Positions 40,259 through 51,040 of a stretch of DNA of 64,000 nt are shown one piece after another; position 1 is the first letter of the stretch, and each line of letters opens with the position of its first letter. The DNA comes from Brassica napus. Taxonomy: Eukaryota; Streptophyta; Magnoliopsida; Brassicales; Brassicaceae. A program made the translations under genes and the position numbers. Where the stretch lies: the NCBI RefSeq assembly GCF_020379485.1, contig NC_063450.1, positions 50,248,681-50,312,680 of the forward strand, read 5' to 3'. Under the pieces are notes generated by a model that was not told the origin of the DNA, did not search any database, and saw nothing but the letters and a program-made list of their open reading frames with translations.

Positions 40259-42465
40259 ATGGCCGCCGTCGCAGATTCCGCCGAGAACGGTGCTACAAAC
40301 TTCCCCGAGAATGAAAACCTCACACCTTCGGGAGTCACTGCCTCCTCATTGCTCAACGAAGCCTCCGGCGCCTTCCCCGAATCGAATCAGCCGGATACCC
40401 TAACTGCCGAGACTGCCCCCGATGCGAACGATTCCGCGGCGGAGAGATGGCCAGGATGGCCTGGGGATTGCGTGTTTCGTGTGATCGTTCCTGTATCTAA
40501 GGTCGGAGCTATAATCGGACGCAAAGGAGATATCATCAGAAAGATGTGCGAGGAGACTCGCGCTCGCATCAAAGTCCTCGACGGTCCCACCACAACTCCT
40601 GATCGCATTGTTAGTATCTCTCCTTTATCGTTCCGAATTGGGTTTTTCTAAAGGTTGTAACTTTCTTAAACCTAATTAGAGAAAATTAGGGTTTTTGTTA
40701 GCATCAGTATTCAGATTCATGGGGGTATGATCATTGCGATGCTCTTTCTAGTGAAAGTTGCAAGCTTTCTGTGTTTGATTGTAGTTTGAAGTGTCCACTT
40801 GAGTTATTCCGTTTAAGTCGAAGTTTCAGTTTTGATTGCTTTATGGGTTTGATTGTAGTTTTAAGTGTCCTTTGTTATGTTTAGGTGATGATATCTGCAA
40901 AGGAAGAACCAGAGGCATACATGTCCCCTGCGATGGAGGCAGTTGTAAGGGTGTTCAGAAGAGTTTCGGGGTTGCCTGATAGTGATGATGATGAGGATCT
41001 TCAGAACGCTGGAGGTGCCTTCTCTTCAGTGCGTTTACTAGTTGCATCTTCGCAGGCGATTAATTTAATCGGGAAACAAGGGTCCTCTATTAAATCTATA
41101 GTAGAGAACTCTGGTGCATCGGTTCGCATTTTATCAGACGGTACTAACATTATCTATGTTTGTTATTTCTCAGTTAACTGTCATCTCTGGAGTTGTTAAA
41201 CCGGATGATTATAAGTACACTGTGTTTTCTTGTTGCCAGAGGACACACCGTTTTATGCTGCGCAAGATGAGAGGATAGTGGATTTGCAGGGGGAAGCTTT
41301 AAAGATCGTAAAGGCGTTAGAAGGTGTTGTAGGACACCTGAGGAAATTCCTACTCGACCATTCTGTGGTTCCTCTCTTCGAGAAACAAGTAAGCTTGATT
41401 CTCTGAAACGACTTCTTCCTTTTTTTCAATTCTCTCGGAATAACCTAACTTCTGTGATTTATTTTCTTCTCTTTAGTATCTAGCTAGAGTCTCTCAAGTT
41501 CGTCAGGAAGAACCGTTAGCTAACAACAAGTCAGCTCTCCACGCTGCTTTGTCAAATGCAATCGAGTCTGATCTCATGGCACGGAGGGAAGCTCTGTTTT
41601 TGGAGCGGGATACTCGGGTGGAGTCATTTGTTCAGCCTTCGGGAGCTTCCATATACAGTCAGGATCCTGCACTCTCCGCCAGACACTCCCCTGGCCTCGC
41701 TCGAGTTTCTGCTGCTTTTGTTACACAGGTAGTTATCACGTTCTTGTTCTTTTTTGGTCTTCTACTAGCGTCTTTGTCTTATCGCTTCTAATTTAATCTC
41801 TTGGAACTAGTGAAGATTTTTCTATAATGGGTGTTTCGTACCAGGTATCTCAGACGATGCAAATACCGTTTTCCTATGCGGAGGATATCATTGGTTTAGA
41901 AGGAGCTAATATAGCCTTCATCCGTAGAAGAAGCGGAGCTACCATTACCATTCAAGAGAGTCCACATCCTGATCAAATCACAGTGGAAATCAAAGGGACA
42001 TCTTCTCAAGTACAAACTGCTCAGCAACTAATTCAAGTAAGAACACATTTCATCTATATATATACATATGTTACATGAAATGGCATTGTATAACAAAATA
42101 CTAAGATTACTCTTCCTTTTTACATGCTACCGTCTGGTTCTTTCCTCGGCATTAAACTGTATATGTCGTTTACCTATGTGTAGGAGTTCATCAGCAATCA
42201 CAAGGAACCGGCTTCGGTTTCAGGGGGATATGCTAGAGTGGATACTGGTTATGTACCTGCGTACCCTCCTCAGCTAAGCAACCTTCAAGAGCCGCTCGCG
42301 AGCAGCTACATGGGCACAGAGACGGGGCAGTACAGACCAACAGCATACTCTCAGCTTGCGGGTCCGTCGGCGTCCACCTACACGCCGTCACTGAATGGGC
42401 AAACTTATGGAACGGAATATAGACCAGCTTCTGATGCTGGTGGCTACAACACTTATAATTTATGA
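40259..42465 (+). CDS. PEP: PEPPER-like protein with three KH domains
   Basis: Six exons, all with GT-AG introns: 40259-40609, 40885-41140, 41240-41388, 41477-41728, 41845-42036, 42184-42465. They join in frame to 493 residues. Three KH RNA-binding domains are visible by their GxxG loops: GRKG (residues 87-90), GKQG (180-183) and GLEG (353-356). An acidic SDDDED stretch lies between KH1 and KH2, and the C-terminal ~90 residues are rich in Tyr, Pro, Ser and Gly. The length and short N-terminus fit Arabidopsis PEPPER (about 495 residues); the close relative FLK is longer. Known role of PEPPER: a nuclear poly(C)-binding-type regulator acting on FLC and AGAMOUS transcripts and on pistil development. 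The neighbours match the Arabidopsis PEPPER locus, which supports orthology. The function here is inferred. Confidence 0.9.
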
Positions 42466-43259
42466 ATCCGTTTGCTGTGTGGGTTGTTTACGAGGTTTAG
42501 AGAGGTGGCTCATTTATGATAGAGAGGGAAAGAACAAGTGCAAGAGAGCCAATGTAGCTGAATGTGTAATGTAAATCTAGGTGCCTGTTCTTTTTTTTTT
42601 TTGGTTTTTCTCTACTTAAATCTCGATATCTTTACACGACAGATCAGACCACTATCAAATAAAAACAGTTTCATGTTTTTCTAAAAATCCTGTTCGTTTT
42701 GATTTTATATGGTAGCGTTGGAGAGATTTGACGGAAATAAGATCTAAGATAATAAGGATTTTTTAATTCATTAAAAGAATCTGGAAATTTACTTTAAAAC
42801 GTTCATCTTTTGATATAACCATGTTGGAGCTTCTTTGTGATTTAGGCAACTTTCTATATTACCAAGGGAAGGAAGCTTTGTGTTGAAGTGGGTTAACACA
42901 AGTATTCACACCTCACACAATATGTTTGGTCGGAAGAATCTTTTCGCAAACATAACCATGCATTTGTCTGTAGCCCTGATGGTCTTCATCAAATGTTAGG
43001 GTTCAAGATTTTGGTCGACTCGGGTCAGCACTAAACTAGATCCACTTCTCGACATAGAAATGGTGCCCTCCAAAATATACCATTTCAAAAAGCCGACTTA
43101 ATGTTGAAAGGAAGTTGTTCAAAAAATATTCCAAGTTGGCCATGTCGAATCTTCGACGTGTGGAAGACGAACACTAACATTTGTTGTGAAACATTATTAA
43201 AACACAATGATACATCATGCATATTATTCCTTTAAACCAGTCAAATGGACAATGTATCC
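42466..43259. other. 3' region of the KH gene and distal promoter of peroxidase 1
   Basis: The first ~200 bases look like a 3' untranslated region (TGTAATGTAAAT, then CAAATAAAAAC near 42655 as a possible polyadenylation signal). From about 43040 the sequence resembles 46240-46440 upstream of the second peroxidase gene (for example CACTTCTCGACATAGAAATGG and TATTCCAAGTTGGCC), so the promoter was duplicated with the gene. No further gene is seen. Confidence 0.6.
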
Positions 43260-43336
43260 ACCTTTACCCTATGCACGTCTTCTAGATAAAACATTCTCTT
43301 GGCCAATGCCTTGTCCCCCAAAATTTGTATATAAAT
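43260..43336 (+). promoter_or_regulatory. Promoter of peroxidase 1: conserved block and TATA box
   Basis: ACCTTTACCCTATGCACGTC (43260-43279) recurs exactly upstream of the second peroxidase (46431-46450) and holds a CACGT core. TATATAAAT (about 43328-43336) lies ~85 bases before the ATG. The conserved block is a candidate transcription-factor site; it does not match the root-hair element consensus perfectly. Confidence 0.55.
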
Positions 43337-43415
43337 ATGCATGCTACGAACACTTGGCATATCACCACCAAAAGTAACATTCATAGGAGAGACAAAGAAG
43401 AACTCATCATTCAAA

Positions 43416-44829
43416 ATGAGGTCAATCACAGCTTTGTTTTTCCTTTTCTGCTTCCTTGCCCCATCTGCTTTGGCCCAGCTCCGCTTTGGGTTCTACGGTC
43501 GATCATGCCCCCGTGCGGAATCTATCGTTGCTAATGTTGTTGCCAACCGTTTCCGCCGTGACCGTAGCATCACTGCAGCATTGCTTCGTATGCAGTTTCA
43601 TGATTGCTTTGTCAGGGTTAGTAAGCTTCTCCTTATTATGTTGTGTGCACACACATATATTTATATGTCCTCTCTATCCATAGTCTCTAGAAGATTTTCT
43701 CATAATTAAAATCAAGAAAATAATATAAATACAAAATATAAAAGGGTGATGACAGATTAAAGAAATTTTCGATTGAGAAACTCAAATTTTTTTTTAGAAA
43801 CTCATATAAGATTTGTTTTCTTGTCAATAGTCTTTTTTTTTTGGTTAAAATTTGATTACAATATTACATTATATTAATACAATATCACTAGATACTTTGG
43901 CTACAGACTATATGAATGCTTACGTTCTAATTTTTCTTCTTGACGTTACGTTGACCAATCAATGTTTGATACGGTTGTATAGGGTTGTGATGCTTCCCTC
44001 TTGATCGACCCAAGATCCGGAAGGCCATCAGAGAAAAGCACCGGACCAAATGCAAGTGTCAGAGGCTACGAGATCATTGACGAGGCCAAAAGACAGCTCG
44101 AGGCTGCGTGCCCCCGAACTGTCTCATGCGCAGACATTGTAACTCTAGCCACTAGAGACTCGGTCGCATTAGCTGGTGGTCCAAGGTTCTCAGTACCAAC
44201 AGGAAGACGTGATGGATTAAGGTCAAGCCCCAATGATGTGAACTTGCCCGGACCAACAATCCCTGTGTCTGCATCCATCCAAGCATTTGCAGCTAAAGGT
44301 ATGAATACGAACGACATGGTTACACTTATTGGTGGTGGCCACAGTGTTGGTTCTATTCATTGCAGTCTTTTCCAGGATAGGCTTAATGACCCTGCCATGG
44401 ACCGCACTTTAAATGCCAGGTACGTGTGTGTGTGTGTGAATTCTAACACAAATCACTTGACTAAATGTGTTATTATTTTATGTATCAAATGATATATGTG
44501 AATGTGACCCACTAATACATTTCTTTAGGTTGAGGAACACATGCCGTTCTCCAAATGACCCATCGGTATTCTTGGACCAAAGGACACCATTCATCGTGGA
44601 TAACGCAATCTACGGAGAGATCCGAAGGCAGAGAGGAGTCATGAGGATTGATCAAAACATGGGTCTTGACAGGTCAACCCGTGGAATTGTGTCGAGCTTT
44701 GCACAAAGCAATGCACTCTTTAGGAAGAGATTTGCTGAAGCAATGGTGAAAATGGGTAGGATTGGGGTTCTTACCGGACGTTCAGGAGAGATCAGGAGAA
44801 ACTGTAGAGTCTTCAACAACGGACGTTGA
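43416..44829 (+). CDS. Class III secretory peroxidase 1 (PRX44-like)
   Basis: Three exons (43416-43616, 43983-44419, 44529-44829) give 312 residues. The start chosen is the internal ATG at 43416, not the upstream one at 43341, because it begins a clean signal peptide (residues 1-20, cleavage before QLRF). Distal Arg58 and His62 (RMQFHDCF) and proximal haem ligand His187 (GGGHSVG) are present, as are all eight cysteines of the family (Cys31, 64, 69, 110, 116, 194, then LRNTC and RRNC). NAS at residue 90 is a possible N-glycosylation site. The enzyme oxidises phenolics with H2O2 in the cell wall. Position next to PEPPER suggests orthology to Arabidopsis At4g26010 (PRX44, linked to root-hair walls). 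Intron 1 is 366 bp against 106 bp in the sister gene. Confidence 0.92.
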
Positions 44830-46240
44830 TTCTACACTGTTTTGACCATTGCTTATTTTCCCTTTTTCACGTTTTTTTCCCATTTCTCCTCTTTTGAATA
44901 ATCAACTGAAAGTTTCTTTTTCTGCTATCATATTTATTATTTCCTTGCTTTGATATGTAACTGCATTTTATAATTTCTTTTGTTATTTTTTGTTACTTCT
45001 CATGTTTTTCTATTGTGTGCATTTTTATGCTGTTTAACTATTTATTCGTTGTTCTTTTATAATTATCTTTATAGTTTCACTTCTAATTATGATAAAAATA
45101 AACTTCTAAACTCATTTGGTGATACTAAACGAGATCAGTACACTCATATATATATAGAGAGAGAGAGTAGTCGTTTGGATCAAAGAGTGCAAATCATTAC
45201 ATAGCCAACGAAACAATTGAAATGCATAAACTAAGCATAATTCTACAGCATTTACCACCAATTTCATTCAAATCAGCACTCAATGCATAGGCCTTAGATT
45301 TCTTTTGCTAACTATTGGAAGTTATTAAAGTCTCATTTGTGAATGATTAGCAAGTATTAATAATTAAGTCCAGTAAACTTATGATCCTTTCTAACATATC
45401 CTTCCTAGCAAAAAAAAAGAAAAAACATATCTTCGTAGTTTTTAAGATAAAAACTATATATTCGCTTAGTTTTCTTGATGCATTCTTTTTACGGTAAATG
45501 CATTTCTTCAAACAAATTTTGGTGCGTAAAAAACCTTATGGTCTAGAACAGAATGATCAAAGTTCTTATGGCATATAAGCATACTTAAATGAAGGATTTA
45601 ATCAAATATACTGAGGATCAACAAGTAAATTAATAAACACATCGATCACGGTAATCATTGGTCTACCGTAAGACTCAAGTAGTAGACTACTCATAAATAA
45701 AGGACAAGACTACTCATGTAGTCTTAGATCCAAAAGAGATTAGCTAAATCAAGCTCGAGGGTTATAAATGCTAACATATGAACCAAGTTGGTTCCGGAAC
45801 AAATCGGGTCGAAGCTTTCTCATTTGGACGAAACATGGTCGAACTTGGTTAGTATTTGTTTGGTTGTCTAGACGAGTGTACAAGCGAGAGCTTCTCTAAA
45901 ATTGCCTCGGTTGTACGTGCAAAGAAAAGGAGAGTACAGGAATCTCTTGACTGAGTAAAAATCCAGACGCTCAAGCTAAACTTGAACGCGTCGGCTTGAA
46001 GGACAATTGTCAACCAAGTCATATTCCAGAATGATATTCCAGAATGATTATATTCACTAATATACGCGTGTTGTAGCGTTTTATATTATTTCTATCTTAT
46101 TTTTACGTCTGGTACAGCAAGAACCAGACCATGCAGACTTTTCTTTGTTTCTTTTTCTTTTACAACTTGTTTTATTTGAGAGGGAAAATATTTTTTTTAA
46201 AAAAAACAGAAACAAATTGCATATTTTACCGAGTAGGCAT
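44830..46240. other. Intergenic region between the two peroxidase genes
   Basis: No gene is supported. It holds a short (TA)n(GA)n microsatellite near 45145-45168, a 13-bp tandem duplication ATATTCCAGAATG at 46021-46046 and a poly(A) stretch between imperfect direct repeats near 45393-45438 (see findings). The first ~100 bases are T-rich and probably the 3' untranslated region of peroxidase 1. Confidence 0.5.
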
Positions 46241-46430
46241 CCACTTCTCGAAATAGAAATGGTATTATACCTTTTCAAAATTGACAGAATGTCGCAAATT
46301 GTTCAAAACATATTCCAAGTTGGCCGGAACCAGTCTTTTGACATATAGAAGAGGTTCATGGAAACATTTATTAAATCACAACTACTATATAGATAATGTT
46401 AAAACTTAAAACCATCAATTGTGAATATCT

Positions 46431-46508
46431 ACCTTTACCCTATGCACGTCTTTGATATGAAACATTCTCTTTGTCAATGTCGTGTTCATCAATTTACATA
46501 TAAATATG
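46431..46508 (+). promoter_or_regulatory. Promoter of peroxidase 2: conserved block and TATA box
   Basis: The 20-base block ACCTTTACCCTATGCACGTC is identical to that of peroxidase 1, as is the following AAACATTCTCTT. TATAAATATGCA near 46499-46510 is the TATA region, about 75 bases before the ATG at 46577. Confidence 0.55.
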
Positions 46509-46576
46509 CAATCTACGACTAACAATTACAACACAACCCAAAAATATTTCTAAGTTTTCACAGGAGAGGCAAGGAA

Positions 46577-47699
46577 ATGAAGTCAATTACAGCTTTGTTT
46601 TTACTTTTCTGTTTCCTGGTTCCCTCTGCTTTGGCGCAACTCAAGTTTGCGTTCTACGGTCCCTCATGCCACCGCACTGGATCTATCATTTCATCTGTCG
46701 TCGCTGAGCGTTTCCGTCGTGACCCTAGCATTACTGCAGCATTGCTTCGTATGCAGTTTCATGATTGCTTTGTTACGGTTCGTAAGCTTCTCCTTGTGTG
46801 TGTGAATATGTATTATAATGGACTCACTAACATATCTAGACGTAACTAACATTGATCAACCAATGTTTGGAATGATTGTGTAGGGTTGTGATGCTTCCCT
46901 TTTGATTGACCCAAGACCAGGAAGGCCATCAGAGAAAAGCACAGGACCAAATGCAAGCGTGAGAGGCTATGAGGTCATTGATGAGATTAAGAGACAGCTC
47001 GAGGCTGTGTGCCCCGGAATTGTCTCATGCGCAGACATTGTAGCTCTAGCCACCAGAGACGCGATCAAATTAGCTGGTGGTCCAAGCTTCTTGATAAAAA
47101 CAGGAAGACGTGATGGATTAAGGTCAAACCCAGCCGATGTGAACTTGCCCGGACCAACAATACCCGTGTCCGCATCCATCCAAGCATTTGCAGCTAAAGG
47201 CATGAGTGTGAACGATATGGTAACACTTATAGGTGGTGGCCACAGTGTTGGTTCCATTCATTGCAGTCTTTTCCAGGATAGGCTTAATGACCCTGCCATG
47301 GACCGCTCACTGAACGCTCAGTACGTATTTTGATACATAGAATCAAATGAACATCAATCTTATGCATATCTGACCCACTAATACATCTCTTTTAAAAGGT
47401 TGAGGAACACATGTCGTGCACCAAATGACCCATCGGTGTTCTTGGACCAAAGGACTCCATTCGTTGTGGATAACGCAATCTTTGGAGAGATGCAAAGACA
47501 AAGAGCAGTCATGAGGATTGATTCAAACTTGGCTTTCGATGGAGCAACCAGTGGAATTGTGTCGAGTTTTGCACAAAGCAATTCACTCTTCAGACAGAGA
47601 TTTGCTCAGGCAATGGAGAAAATGGGTACCATTGGAGTCCTTACCGGACGTGCTGGAGAGATCAGGAGAAACTGCAGAGTCTTCAACAACGGACGTTGA
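46577..47699 (+). CDS. Class III secretory peroxidase 2 (PRX44-like), tandem duplicate
   Basis: Three exons (46577-46777, 46884-47320, 47399-47699) with exactly the same exon lengths as peroxidase 1 (201, 437 and 301 bases), again 312 residues. There is a signal peptide of 20 residues (cleavage before QLKF). Catalytic Arg58, His62 and His187 and all eight structural cysteines are kept. It differs from its sister at many positions, notably the first mature segment ([18 protein letters not shown] against [18 protein letters not shown]) and the [10 protein letters not shown] loop in place of [10 protein letters not shown] near the substrate channel, so the two may differ in substrate or expression. 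The promoter was copied along with the gene. Arabidopsis has, to my knowledge, one gene here, so this is a lineage-specific tandem duplication. Confidence 0.92.
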
Positions 47700-48013
47700 T
47701 TCTACACTGTCCTTAATCTAAAGACCAAGAGGAATCCTATGTTTGTTTTCTAACAAATAATCAAATCCGGAAGTGTGCTTTCTCCGGGATCTTGTTTTAT
47801 TTATCCGTTCAAAATTGATTTGCGTGTTGCATGTACTTTATTATCCTTTTTTATATTGAGTTCTTATTCAGGCTTTGTGGTGTTGTATGTTTTCAACTGT
47901 ATAATCTATGTAAACAATTTGAATTTTAAAAATGGTTTGGTTTTGTGGAATTTACTCGTTGAGGGACCGAGCAGTAAGTGATTTGCCAAGCAAAGTTTTT
48001 GTTCCTGGCTGTT
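47700..48013. other. Region between convergent gene ends
   Basis: Peroxidase 2 ends at 47699 and the minus-strand coiled-coil gene ends at 48014, so these 314 bases hold two opposing 3' ends. T-rich stretches are compatible with 3' untranslated regions. The 68-codon frame at 47775-47981 shows nothing protein-like. Confidence 0.55.
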
Positions 48014-49476
48014 CTATGAAGAAGATAGTTTCCGTTTAAGAATCTCATTCTCTTTTCTCAGTTTCATTAGCTTCTGCTTCAATGTCTCCACCTGTCGATA
48101 TGAAGTTGTATCCCTCTGCTTTTCGGCAACTGTAGTTCTACTTATAATAACTGCAAAGAATATAAAGGGACCTGCAATTAGTCTTTTTCAGACACTGAGT
48201 TAGCAAAGAGAAGAAACTCTTACGTTCCTTCTGCAGACTCTGAAGTCTGTTAGTAATATCAATTTTCTCTTCTTGCTCCATGAGAAGACAGTCCTTTAGA
48301 TCCTGAACCTCGACTTCATCTATCAAATGATTACCATTAGGAAGCCAATATATGTATGCAAGCAACACAAACACAAACTTAAAGCAAACATCAGGTGTAT
48401 GCCAATTCTTACACTTGGATTCCACTTCGGAATAGACTCGATCCAGCTTCCTCGACATTGCTTGAATATGCGATTTGTTAGCTGCCAAGTCCTGGCGAAG
48501 CCTATCAATCACCATCTCGTTTGTTGCCTTTTCAACCAAAAGGCTTCTGTACGTAATATCGAAAAGATGAGACACAATACAATACAATATGTCAGTTATA
48601 TAAGAGTAGTGAATGTGGTGCTTATAAACCTGAATTTGTTCTCTAGCTCTTCAACCTTTGCTACATGCTTCTGCATAAGGGACTCCAAAGCATTCCTATG
48701 TTCCTGCCACAGCTTACAAAAAAATATCTCAGAACAGATAGGAGACGATCAAATCATCATCTTCAGTTTCAGACCACAAGAAAAGATTGGAGTCTTCTCA
48801 CATGCTCTTTGCTTCTGTTTTCGTCGTTCACTCTCTTCAGTTCTTCTTTCAAGCCGTGGCACTTAGTTCTATGCTCAAGCTGTATTTTCCCAGAATCAAG
48901 AATCACACACAAGAAACTTATAACTAGAGAAGGATTCAAATGGAAAGAAGACCTGATCGACGAAGTTGTTTAGAGATTCTGTATACAGCTTCTTCAACCT
49001 TTCGTTCTCTACAGGTTCATCACTTAAAATTAGATTACCACTACCGAATACAAAGAATCAAAAATCTAAAACACAATCAAACCAGAACCTTCTTTTAGAG
49101 TCTTATTGCTAATCTCAAGCGCCTCTCTTCTGCTGGTTTCCACATTGCTCCTCGATCTGAATACGCTCATCTCATTCATCCCGCTTTCGAAATCCTGAGC
49201 AACAAATCAAGCTATGAATGATGACGACGATGATTTGACTGAAGCCTAAGCAATGAGCAGATCTTGGTTTCTAGATTCCAATTTCAATCGGTTCGATAGA
49301 AACCTCGATTGGATCTCAGATCACGATATCGCAATCGAATCCAATCAGAGAAAGGAAACAGAATATTCCAAGCGATGAACAAGAGATCGGAAGAGAGTAT
49401 CGAGAAACTTCACCTCGTAGATCTGATCGAAGCTGGAGAGAAGCAAACGCATCTGCTCGTCGCTTGTTGCCGCCAT
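48014..49476 (-). CDS. At-4/1-like coiled-coil protein
   Basis: Eight exons on the minus strand: 49476-49414, 49194-49089, 49008-48953, 48879-48802, 48703-48630, 48546-48413, 48319-48224, 48150-48014. All have GT-AG introns and join in frame to 247 residues, starting MAATSDEQMRLLLSSFDQIYE and ending LKRKLSSS. The protein is nearly all charged helix with heptad leucines (KEELKRVNDENRSKEH, VETLKQKLMKLRKENEIL), so an extended coiled coil is expected; there is no signal peptide or membrane segment. It corresponds to Arabidopsis At-4/1 (At4g26020), first found as a partner of a tospovirus movement protein and linked to vascular tissue and intercellular transport; its normal role is not settled. 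Family and locus order agree. The gene is convergent with peroxidase 2. Confidence 0.88.
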
Positions 49477-49829
49477 GATTCTTCGATTTGAGTTTCTTAC
49501 TCGACTGTTAGGGATTTCAAATTCGAGAAGGTTTTCATAGGAAACATGCTGACTAATCTGGACCGTCGATGTCATCGTGTGGCTCTCGTACTCTTCAATA
49601 TCATAATTCATTTTCAAAATCAAATTTATCTTACTTTTTTTTGTCAACATCTTACTTTATGTGATGTATTATGTATATATGAATAAATTTGTTCATTTTT
49701 TCTAAGACTCCTATTCTATTGCTTAAATTTGAACTGTTCTAACAGAATTATAAGAAAAAAATTATTGTCTTAACTAATGAATCAGACGATACATGAACGA
49801 AAAATAAATACAATTAAAAAATTTGTAAA
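49477..49829. other. Upstream region of the At-4/1-like gene
   Basis: Presumed promoter and leader of the minus-strand gene. No clear TATA box stands out. At 49628-49658 a T-run ending in GTCAAC lies between two copies of ATCTTACTT (see findings). From about 49830 the sequence belongs to the duplicated segment A. Confidence 0.45.
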
Positions 49830-49981
49830 TATATTCTTCAGTCTTGATAGTTCATTTAGTTCGGTAAAAAAATATATTCTTTAGTTTTGATAGCTCATTT
49901 AGTTCAGTGAAAAGATTTAATCATATTCCTAGATCTTGAATCATTGAGATTAGATCATTACAATTAGTGCCAAAAGTCTAA

Positions 49982-50089
49982 AAGCATCATTTTCCAGGGT
50001 TTTTTAGGGCGGGGTGTGGAATATAAAAAACAGTTTCTTATATTTCATTAAAAACTCCGCTCTAAGAAATCTTCTGGATAATGATGCTC
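49982..50089. mobile_element. Harbinger/Tourist-type MITE in copy A (108 bp)
   Basis: Starts AAGCATCATTTTCCAG and ends CTGGATAATGATGCTC, which are imperfect inverted repeats, and is flanked by TAA on both sides (49979-49981 and 50090-50092). The equivalent place in copy B (near 57385-57395, ACCTGATACGTCGATAG) lacks it. The GAGCATCATTATCC-type end and TAA duplication fit PIF/Harbinger MITEs. Confidence 0.8.
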
Positions 50090-50437
50090 TAATATATCAA
50101 TAGATGTAGGATGCACACCATTATCCATAAAAACGCTTCAAGTTCTAAATGTAGTGATGAAATTCTTCTTTGTTGAATAAATTTGTTTTATGGTATATCA
50201 TTATATATTTATTTCTATTTGTAGTCTTATGGTATGTCATTAAATATTTTATAGACCTTATTATAATTATTTTTTCATTATTATATTAATGTACTTAACA
50301 TATGAGGTTCAATAAGTTGCAATGTTTACCGCATAGTATGTGTTGGTTAAAGTATGGGAGATATTAACGGATGTGCAAAACCACCGTCATTACGCTTTCA
50401 GTTATAACATTGTCTTCACTCAATCAATACATATAAA

Positions 50438-51040
50438 CCAACAATTATTCAAAACATATTTACGTAAACCAATTTTGAATCTCAATAATCAAATGTACAT
50501 CTAAAAGCATCTCCAACTTCCCTTTTTATTTTCACTCAAAAATACAAGTCACAAAAAAAAAACACAAGTCACAAAAAAAAACACAAGTCCCACTTCATTA
50601 TATTTTCAAGGCTCCTGAACAAACAACGTAGTGTGAAGACATTGGTGGGTTAACATATTCATGATTCCATAAAAATTGTATTTACAATCTAGGACTACCA
50701 AAATTTTTTGTTCAAAAAAAAAAAAAAAAAGGGACTACCAAAATTTTAAACTAGCTAAAAATTGCAGAGCCCAAACACACCATAGTAAGAGACCCAAACG
50801 GCTGTAACACCAATTGTTAAATTGTTAGTGACGAAAGATTTGAAATATTATTATAAAATAATTCATGGTATAAACTTATAAACACAATATAAATGAAAAT
50901 AAATGAAAAGAAATTTTCTTACCATGGTGATTACGAGATTAATATTTTTTTTTAACAGTCGAAATATAACTTGAATAAGAGTACTAATACATGGAAGCGC
51001 CAAAAAATATAGAAGCGGTCCCAACTAAATAATACACAAG
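50438..51040. other. Segment present in copy A only
   Basis: In copy B the sequence runs directly from CACTCAATCA to CACAAGTACCACC (near 57986-57995). Copy A has about 600 extra bases here, including a three-fold CACAAGTCACAAAAAAAA tandem (about 50551-50590) and a poly(A) run between 16-base direct repeats at 50692-50747. I see no gene and cannot tell insertion in A from deletion in B. Confidence 0.6.

Noticed and set aside
43341..43415. Upstream ATG extending peroxidase 1 by 25 residues
   Set aside because: The extension would bury the signal peptide, and the sister gene starts at the position equivalent to 43416.
48327..48973. Plus-strand frames of 179 and 102 codons opposite the coiled-coil gene
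   Set aside because: They cross introns and exons of the well-supported minus-strand gene and show no protein family features.
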